Positions 6,548 to 10,897 of a DNA stretch of 10,897 nucleotides are shown piece after piece. The DNA is taken from NCBI GenBank assembly GCA_003244035.1, contig QHBV01000277.1, positions 1-10,897 on the forward strand, given 5' to 3'. The stretch's first letter is position 1. Every line of letters starts with the position of its first letter. The notes under the pieces are model-generated. The model searched no databases and had not been told where the DNA came from. It saw only the letters and a program-made list of their open reading frames with translations. The stretch comes from Solirubrobacterales bacterium (GTDB lineage Bacteria > Actinomycetota > Thermoleophilia > Solirubrobacterales > Solirubrobacteraceae). A program made the translations under genes and the position numbers.

Positions 6548-7038
6548 CCCAGGCGAGAATCCAGAACCCCGCCCTCACGGTGCCCGGCGCGCTCGACGCG
6601 GCCCAGCAGCTCGGCGCCTCGACCAAGCACGCCGGGATCCCTGAGGCCACGCTCGCGATGGTGACGCTACGCGCGAGCCAGATCAACGGCTGCAGCGTGT
6701 GCGTGGACATCCACACGCGCGAGCTCGAGCACATCGGCGAGAGCAGCGAGCGCATCCACCTCGTCGCGGCGTGGCGCGAGGCGCCGTACTTCAGCGACGG
6801 CGAGCGTGCGGCGCTCGCGCTGAGCGAGGCCGCCACGAGGCTGGCGGACCGGCCCGACCCGGTGCCCGACGAGGTCTGGGATGAAGCCGCCCGCCACTAC
6901 ACCGAGCCCCAGCTAGCGGCCCTGGTGGTGGCGATCGCGACGATCAACGCGTTCAACCGCGTCAACGCCGCGACCCGGCAGATCACCGGCGGCTACGTGG
7001 CCGGCATCGTCGAAGCGGCCGCAGGAGCCGCCGCCTGA
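6544..7038 (+). CDS. Carboxymuconolactone decarboxylase / AhpD-like protein
   Basis: A 164-residue, all-helical protein of the CMD/AhpD family. The active-site motif CSVCVDIH gives Cys50-x-x-Cys53-x-x-x-His57, preceded by SQING, the pattern of alkylhydroperoxidase AhpD-like members with a redox-active cysteine pair; decarboxylases of the family lack the pair. It probably reduces a peroxide or another oxidised substrate using the CxxC disulfide. AGGA lies just before the ATG, which also overlaps the sigma factor stop by 4 bases, so the two are translated together. This is the 'C' of the COE genes (carboxymuconolactone decarboxylase, oxidoreductase, epimerase) that accompany ECF41 factors, and so the expected target of the sigma factor. 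The final residues (EAAAGAAA) are low complexity. Electron donor and substrate are unknown. Confidence 0.92.
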   Translation: MTQARIQNPALTVPGALDAAQQLGASTKHAGIPEATLAMVTLRASQINGCSVCVDIHTRELEHIGESSERIHLVAAWREAPYFSDGERAALALSEAATRLADRPDPVPDEVWDEAARHYTEPQLAALVVAIATINAFNRVNAATRQITGGYVAGIVEAAAGAAA

Positions 7039-7051
7039 GCACCAATCCACG

Positions 7052-7085
7052 GCGCGACGAGCGGGCGATCGTTCGCTCGTCGCGC
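7052..7085 (+). terminator. Strong 12-bp hairpin terminating the ECF41-AhpD operon
   Basis: GCGCGACGAGCG (7052-7063) is exactly complementary to CGCTCGTCGCGC (7074-7085), with a 10-base loop. It starts 13 bases after the AhpD-like stop. This is the strongest hairpin in the window. No T-run follows (AACC), so it would be a tail-less terminator, or an RNA-stabilising 3' structure. Confidence 0.7.
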
Positions 7086-7098
7086 AACCAGCTCGGTT

Positions 7099-7537
7099 GC
7101 GCCGGCCCTGTTCACCACAGGCTTCTCGCTGCGCGCCCGCCCAGCTGCAGCGGGTGTTCGCGATGGTGGAGCTACTGCGTGGCGCGGCCGCATTCGCGGC
7201 CGGGCCGATCATCGTGCACTTGGCGATGACCACCGGCGGCTCGCGGGCCGGCGGGATTCAAATCGCCGTCTGGGTGTGCTTTGCGATCGTGGTGAGCGGG
7301 GCGGTCGTGTCCCTGTACGTATTCATCCTGGGTCGCGGCAGGCTTCAGGTGCCCGACATCTCGCACTGGGAGCAGACCGGCGAGCCGGCCTGGTACTCCC
7401 CGCCGCTGGACGCGGGGACACGCACCGCTGCGCCACGGTTCGGCGACGGCAGCGGGCTCGCTGACCCAGCCTCGCGAGAGGCGGCGCGCATCGAGGCGCT
7501 GGAGGGCGCTCTGCAGGTTGCGCGTGGCGAGGACTGA
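7099..7537 (+). pseudogene. C-terminal fragment of a second MFS transporter
   Basis: Homology to the left-edge transporter starts abruptly at APALF (7099). It runs through GFSL, then needs removal of one base near 7138 to reach AQLQRVFAMVELLRGAAAF and two hydrophobic helices, and ends in a tail with AWYSPPL. The left-edge protein has the same order: APALF, GFSL, LQRVFALVELLR, and AWHSPPL in the tail; about half the residues agree by eye. The first 260 or more residues of a transporter are absent, and the hairpin of the preceding operon lies where they should be. So this is the stump of a paralogue, cut off by a deletion and then frameshifted. The frame from 7142 to the TGA at 7535 is otherwise open, with an Ala/Arg/Glu-rich extension of about 40 residues. 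No start codon with a ribosome site is evident. Confidence 0.85.
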
Positions 7538-7544
7538 AGATCGG

Positions 7545-7570
7545 GCTCCGGACCGGCGCATCCGCGGAGC
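7545..7570. terminator. Hairpin between convergent MFS stump and amidase
   Basis: GCTCCG (7545-7550) pairs with CGGAGC (7565-7570); an inner CGG/CCG (7554-7556 with 7562-7564) extends the stem after a 3-base bulge. It sits between two converging genes and can serve both directions, beginning 18 bases beyond the amidase stop. There is no T-run. Confidence 0.4.
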
Positions 7571-7587
7571 GTTCCTGTTCTCGACGC

Positions 7588-8988
7588 TCAGCTAGGCGGC
7601 CGCTGCTGCGCCCACGGGCGGGCGGCTTCGATCTGAGCAGCCAGCGAGTACAGCGTGGCCTCGGCCCCGGGGCGCCCGACCAGCTGCACGCTCAGCGGCA
7701 GCCCATCAGAGCCGCCCGCGGGCACCGTCACCGCCGGCTGGCCGGTGAGGTTGAACGCCGGCGTAAACGGCGTGAAGCGGGCCGCGCGATCGAACGCGAT
7801 CGGGGCCGCGTGGCCATAGCCGCCCTCCGCGGCGATCGCGGTGCTGGCGAGTCCGGGCGTCAGCAGCACGTCCACCTCGTCCCACAGCGCCAGGATCCGA
7901 GCGCTCGTCGCGGCCCGCCGGGCCCGGAGCCCGTCGCGCCTGCGCTCGGGCACCAGCACTCGGCCCGCGATCGCCATCTGACGCGTGGAGCGCTCGAGCA
8001 GCGACCGATCGGGCAGCCTGCGCGACTGCTCGTAGATGCCGCGCAGCCAGGTCTGGGTGAACTCCAGCGACGCGCCGAGACCATAAGCGGGATCGCGCTG
8101 CACCACCTCGTGGCCGAGCTCCCCCATCAAGGCCCCGGTCCGCTCCCACGCGCCCCGCTGGTCGCTTGACAGCCGCGCGATCACGCCGGCGGGGATCTTG
8201 CGCGAGACCGCGATCCGCAGCGTCCCCGGCGCCCGCCCCGCCGCCTCGAGGAACGACCCCGAGGCCGCCGGAGCAGCGTCCGCGTCACCGCGCACCGCAC
8301 CCTGCATCACGTCGAGCAGGAGCGCGCTGTCGCGGACCGTCCGCGCGAGGGCGCCATAGACGTTGAGCCCGAGCCAGCTCTCGCGCTCGGGGTGCGTCGA
8401 CACCCGCCCGCGCGTGGGCTTCATCCCGACCAGGCCGCAGCACGCCGCCGGGATCCGGAGCGAGCCGCCGCCGTCGGTGCCCGTCGCCGCGGGCACCATC
8501 CCCGCCGCGACCGCGGCGCCCGAACCGCCGGAGGAGCCTCCAGGCGTGCGCGAGGGGTCCCAGGGGTTGCGGGTGATCCCGTTCGCGTCGCTCGCCGTCC
8601 ACGGCCAGATCGTGAGCTCGGGCACGTTGGTGATCCCGATCGGGATCGCGCCGGCGGCGCGCAGCCGGCGCACGGCCTCGGCGTCGGCAGGCGCGGCGGC
8701 GGGCTCGAACGCGCGTGAGCCGAGCGTCACGGCCTCCCCCGCGAGGGCCATGTTGTCCTTGACCGCGACAGGCACGCCGGCCAGCGGGCCGGCGTGCACA
8801 TCCTCGGCAGCCGCGAGCGCCTGCTCATCCAGAGTCACCCGGAAGGCGTTGACGCGCGAGTCGAGCGCCTCGATCCGACGCAGGTACAACTCGACCAGCT
8901 CCCGCGGGTGGACCGAGCGCGCACGGACGAGCTCCGCCAGCGCGCCCGGGCCGGCGAAGGCGAGCTCGAGATCGGCCGTCGCGGTCAC
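7588..8988 (-). CDS. Amidase-signature family hydrolase
   Basis: A 466-residue amidase-signature enzyme, cleaving C-N bonds of amides with a Ser-cisSer-Lys triad. The residues are all visible: Lys77 in GVPVAVKDN, cis-Ser152 in PGGSSGGSGAAVAAG and nucleophile Ser176 in GTDGGGSLRIPAACCG. Spacings (75 and 24) equal those of GatA. No GatB or GatC gene is near, and the C-terminal half lacks obvious GatA-specific features, so it is more likely a stand-alone amidase than a tRNA amidotransferase subunit; substrate unknown. No signal peptide, so cytoplasmic. The start is GTG 8988, which shares four bases (GTGA) with the esterase stop; the frame is open much further upstream (to 9369) but only as a shadow of the esterase. 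The protein ends WAQQRPPS. It is the second gene of a two-gene operon with the esterase. Confidence 0.92.
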   Translation of the reverse strand: MTATADLELAFAGPGALAELVRARSVHPRELVELYLRRIEALDSRVNAFRVTLDEQALAAAEDVHAGPLAGVPVAVKDNMALAGEAVTLGSRAFEPAAAPADAEAVRRLRAAGAIPIGITNVPELTIWPWTASDANGITRNPWDPSRTPGGSSGGSGAAVAAGMVPAATGTDGGGSLRIPAACCGLVGMKPTRGRVSTHPERESWLGLNVYGALARTVRDSALLLDVMQGAVRGDADAAPAASGSFLEAAGRAPGTLRIAVSRKIPAGVIARLSSDQRGAWERTGALMGELGHEVVQRDPAYGLGASLEFTQTWLRGIYEQSRRLPDRSLLERSTRQMAIAGRVLVPERRRDGLRARRAATSARILALWDEVDVLLTPGLASTAIAAEGGYGHAAPIAFDRAARFTPFTPAFNLTGQPAVTVPAGGSDGLPLSVQLVGRPGAEATLYSLAAQIEAARPWAQQRPPS

Positions 8989-10046
8989 GGCCCGAGCGCG
9001 ACCACCAGCTCGCGGATCGCCCCCGGGTAGCGGTACGCGATCCCGCCATGCCCTCCGTCGAACAGCTCGAGCGTGTGCTCGGCCCCCAGCCGCGACAGCT
9101 CCGCTGAGAACGCCTGCGCCCCCAGGTCGAGGAAGTACTCGTCGCCGCGGCCGGCGTCGAGGTAGATCCGGCGCATGCCGCGCAGCGCGCCGGCATGATC
9201 GGCGGCCATCCGCACCGGGTCGTGCTCGAGCCACCGTGCCCACACGTCGTCGACAAGCCGCCCGGTCGAGAGCTCGAATGGGAGCAGCGCCTTGCCAGGT
9301 CGCAAAATGTCGGGCGAGTAGACGCACGCGTACCCGTACAGCTCGAACGGCTTGCCGAAACGAGACCAATCGAACTGGTCGGCCTGTGCCAGCCGTTCGA
9401 AGAAGACCTCGTAGGAGCCGTCAAACTTGTCGCGCAACTCGCGCGCGACCATGGGGAACATGCGCTGGTAGCAGCACTCGAACAGGGCGTCGCCGGCGTG
9501 CGAAGCGAGCGCCCCAAACACGTCCGGGCGCAGCATCGGCACGACCATCGCGCCATAGCCGCCCGAGGACTTGCCCGCCAGCCCTCGGTGCTCGGGCCCG
9601 GTCAGGACGGGGTAACGCTCCTCGACAAACGGCACGACCTCGTCGCAGATGTAGTCCGTGTAGCGGCCCGTGCCGGGAGAGTTGAGGAACTGCGAACCCC
9701 CGCGCGAGGTCCACGCGTCGACGAACACGACGACCGCGTCGGGGCAGTCGCGGTCGGCGAACATCCGATCGAGACGCTCGATCATCGTCGGCTCCAGCGC
9801 CGAGCGCGCGAGCCACGCATCGAGCTGACCGGTGAAGCCCTGGATCACGTACACCGATGGCACACCGCTGCTCGCGCACCCGGAGGCCACGCCCGGCGAG
9901 CGGTACACGTACAGCGGGCGCCGCGTGGGGTCGCCCAACGGGTTGGCCGCCAGCAGCTCGGACTCGACCACCAGCGTGTCGAACTCGCCGGCAAACGGCC
10001 GTCTCCACGGCGCCCCGAGCGGATCGTCGACTTCGCGCAGTGCCAT
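8985..10046 (-). CDS. Esterase-family alpha/beta hydrolase
   Basis: A 353-residue protein of the putative-esterase (EstD/enterochelin-esterase-like) group of alpha/beta hydrolases. It has the oxyanion-strand region VYVIQGFTG at 65-73, DYICDEVVPFVEERYP at 131-146, the nucleophile elbow GLAGKSSGGYGA with Ser160, a probable acid Asp302 in AGRGDEYF and His333 in FDGGHGG. These proteins hydrolyse carboxylic esters; relatives include S-formylglutathione hydrolase, mycolyltransferases and siderophore esterases, so the substrate is open. There is no signal peptide, and the first 45 residues form an N-terminal lead without a clear domain. ATG 10046 is preferred over TTG 10052. The TGA stop overlaps the amidase GTG, so the two are probably made in fixed ratio. 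The start is 63 bp from the divergent aceE start. Confidence 0.88.
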   Translation of the reverse strand: MALREVDDPLGAPWRRPFAGEFDTLVVESELLAANPLGDPTRRPLYVYRSPGVASGCASSGVPSVYVIQGFTGQLDAWLARSALEPTMIERLDRMFADRDCPDAVVVFVDAWTSRGGSQFLNSPGTGRYTDYICDEVVPFVEERYPVLTGPEHRGLAGKSSGGYGAMVVPMLRPDVFGALASHAGDALFECCYQRMFPMVARELRDKFDGSYEVFFERLAQADQFDWSRFGKPFELYGYACVYSPDILRPGKALLPFELSTGRLVDDVWARWLEHDPVRMAADHAGALRGMRRIYLDAGRGDEYFLDLGAQAFSAELSRLGAEHTLELFDGGHGGIAYRYPGAIRELVVALGP

Positions 10047-10095
10047 GGGCAAGACGGTATGGCAAAGCGTCCCCGGATGAGCGACGCCGCGCGTC

Positions 10096-10101
10096 TATAT
10101 T
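10096..10101 (+). promoter_or_regulatory. Probable -10 box of aceE, leaderless transcript
   Basis: TATATT is the only AT-rich hexamer in the 63-bp divergent gap and ends 8 bases before the aceE ATG. Transcription would thus begin at or within a base or two of the ATG. The GGGAG directly touching the ATG is too close to serve as a ribosome site, which also favours a leaderless message, a common mode in actinobacteria. A -35 box is not clear. Confidence 0.45.
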
Positions 10102-10109
10102 CACGGGAG

Positions 10110-10897
10110 ATGACCGACCGGCTGCAGTCGCCCACCTCAAACGGCGCCGGCGCCGACATCGACGCGATCGAGACCGGCGAGTGGCTCGAGGCGCTCGACG
10201 CGGTCGTCTCCCACGATGGCCCGGAGCGAGCGCAGGTGCTGCTCAGACGGGTTGTCGAGCACGCCCAGCACGCCGGTACCGGCCCGATCACGAGCCTCAA
10301 TACGCCGTACATCAACTCGATCACGCCCGCGCGCGAGGCGCAGCTGCCGGGCGACGCGGCGCTCGAGCGCCGCCTGCGTTCGATCGTCCGCTGGAACGCT
10401 ATTGCGATGGTGGTCCGGGCCAACAAGGACTCCTCCGCCGGGCTCGGTGGCCACATCGCCAGCTTCCAGTCGCTGGCGACGCTATACGAGGTCGGCTACA
10501 ACCACTTCTGGCGAGCGCCGACGGAGGACTGCGAGGGGGACCTCGTCTACTTCCAGGGCCACTCCTCCCCCGGCAACTACGCGCGCGCGTTCCTCGAGGG
10601 GCGACTGACCGAGGAGCAGCTCGACAACTTCCGCCGGGAGGTTGGCGGCGCCGGTCTCTCCTCCTACCCGCACCCGTGGCTGATGCCCGGCTTCTGGCAG
10701 TTCCCGACGGTCTCGATGGGGCTCGGCGGGATCACGTCGATCTACCAGGCGCGGTTCATGAAGTACCTGCAGGCGCGGGGGCTTGCGGAGACCTCCGGGC
10801 GCAAGGCATGGGTGTTCCTCGGCGACGGCGAGATGGACGAGCCCGAGTCGATGGGGGCGATCGGCCTCGCCGGCCGCGAGCGGCTCGACAACCTGAT
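10110..10897 (+). CDS. aceE: Pyruvate dehydrogenase E1 component, homodimeric (3' part missing)
   Basis: The first 262 residues of the thiamine-diphosphate-dependent E1 subunit, which decarboxylates pyruvate and passes the acetyl group to lipoyl-E2; full AceE is near 900 residues, so about 70% lies beyond the window. The frame is open to the edge. Diagnostic stretches: GLGGHIASFQSLATLYEVGY, FQGHSSPGNYARAFLEGRL (His151), GLSSYPHPWLMPGFWQFPTV, and the TPP/Mg-binding motif GDGEMDEPES at 238-247. Order and spacing match E. coli AceE (motif near 229-238). The first 20 residues are a polar, family-variable lead. ATG 10110 is the only reasonable start. It is a core-metabolism gene and marks the end of the accessory part of the window. 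Nothing suggests damage. Confidence 0.97.
   Translation, partial: MTDRLQSPTSNGAGADIDAIETGEWLEALDAVVSHDGPERAQVLLRRVVEHAQHAGTGPITSLNTPYINSITPAREAQLPGDAALERRLRSIVRWNAIAMVVRANKDSSAGLGGHIASFQSLATLYEVGYNHFWRAPTEDCEGDLVYFQGHSSPGNYARAFLEGRLTEEQLDNFRREVGGAGLSSYPHPWLMPGFWQFPTVSMGLGGITSIYQARFMKYLQARGLAETSGRKAWVFLGDGEMDEPESMGAIGLAGRERLDNL

Noticed and set aside
8989..9369. Upstream extension of the amidase frame
   Set aside because: The extra 127 residues overlap the esterase gene and do not resemble a domain; GTG 8988 with the GTGA overlap fits the family start.
8363..9685. Long open frame on the + strand opposite amidase and esterase
   Set aside because: Composition is Arg/Ala/Ser/Pro-rich without any domain; it is the antisense shadow of two well-supported enzymes in GC-rich DNA.
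1..10897. tRNA genes, CRISPR arrays, insertion sequences
   Set aside because: I saw no cloverleaf with a T-loop, no regularly spaced repeats, and no transposase or integrase motif on either strand.

Overview
This is a GC-rich (roughly 70% by eye) bacterial chromosome segment with dense genes, frequent GTG starts and 4-base stop/start overlaps. Codon use, the homodimeric AceE-type pyruvate dehydrogenase, and an ECF41 sigma factor with a fused C-terminal domain suggest an actinobacterium. A soil lineage such as Solirubrobacterales/Thermoleophilia is possible, but that is an inference from style, not from a marker gene.

Left part (1-3159, all + strand): the C-terminal part of a DHA2-type MFS exporter enters from the window edge. 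It overlaps by 4 bases a universal stress protein gene that carries two frameshifts. Next come an intact small nitroreductase and an intact glutathione S-transferase-like protein. These gene types suit handling of xenobiotic or oxidative stress.

Middle part (3160-5569): a 280-bp stretch with no recognisable gene, a minus-strand cupin, and a divergent LuxR-type regulator that is broken by two frameshifts and an in-frame TAG. Then follow about 280 bp of non-coding DNA and an ECF41-like promoter.

Right-middle part (5488-7537): an ECF41-type sigma factor and an AhpD/carboxymuconolactone decarboxylase-like protein form a two-gene operon (ATGA overlap). This is the pairing known for ECF41. The matching promoter (TGTCACA, 16 bp, TGTC) sits upstream of the sigma gene, suggesting self-activation. 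A strong hairpin ends the operon. It is followed by a decayed C-terminal fragment of a second MFS transporter, paralogous to the one at the left edge.

Right part (7588-10897): a minus-strand pair, an alpha/beta-hydrolase esterase followed by an amidase-signature hydrolase (GTGA overlap). Divergent from it, 63 bp away, starts aceE (pyruvate dehydrogenase E1), which runs off the window. Everything from 7588 on looks intact. The three damaged genes all lie between 1150 and 7537, so that part looks like an eroding accessory region unless the lesions are sequencing or assembly errors. No tRNA, rRNA, CRISPR array, transposase or phage gene was seen.
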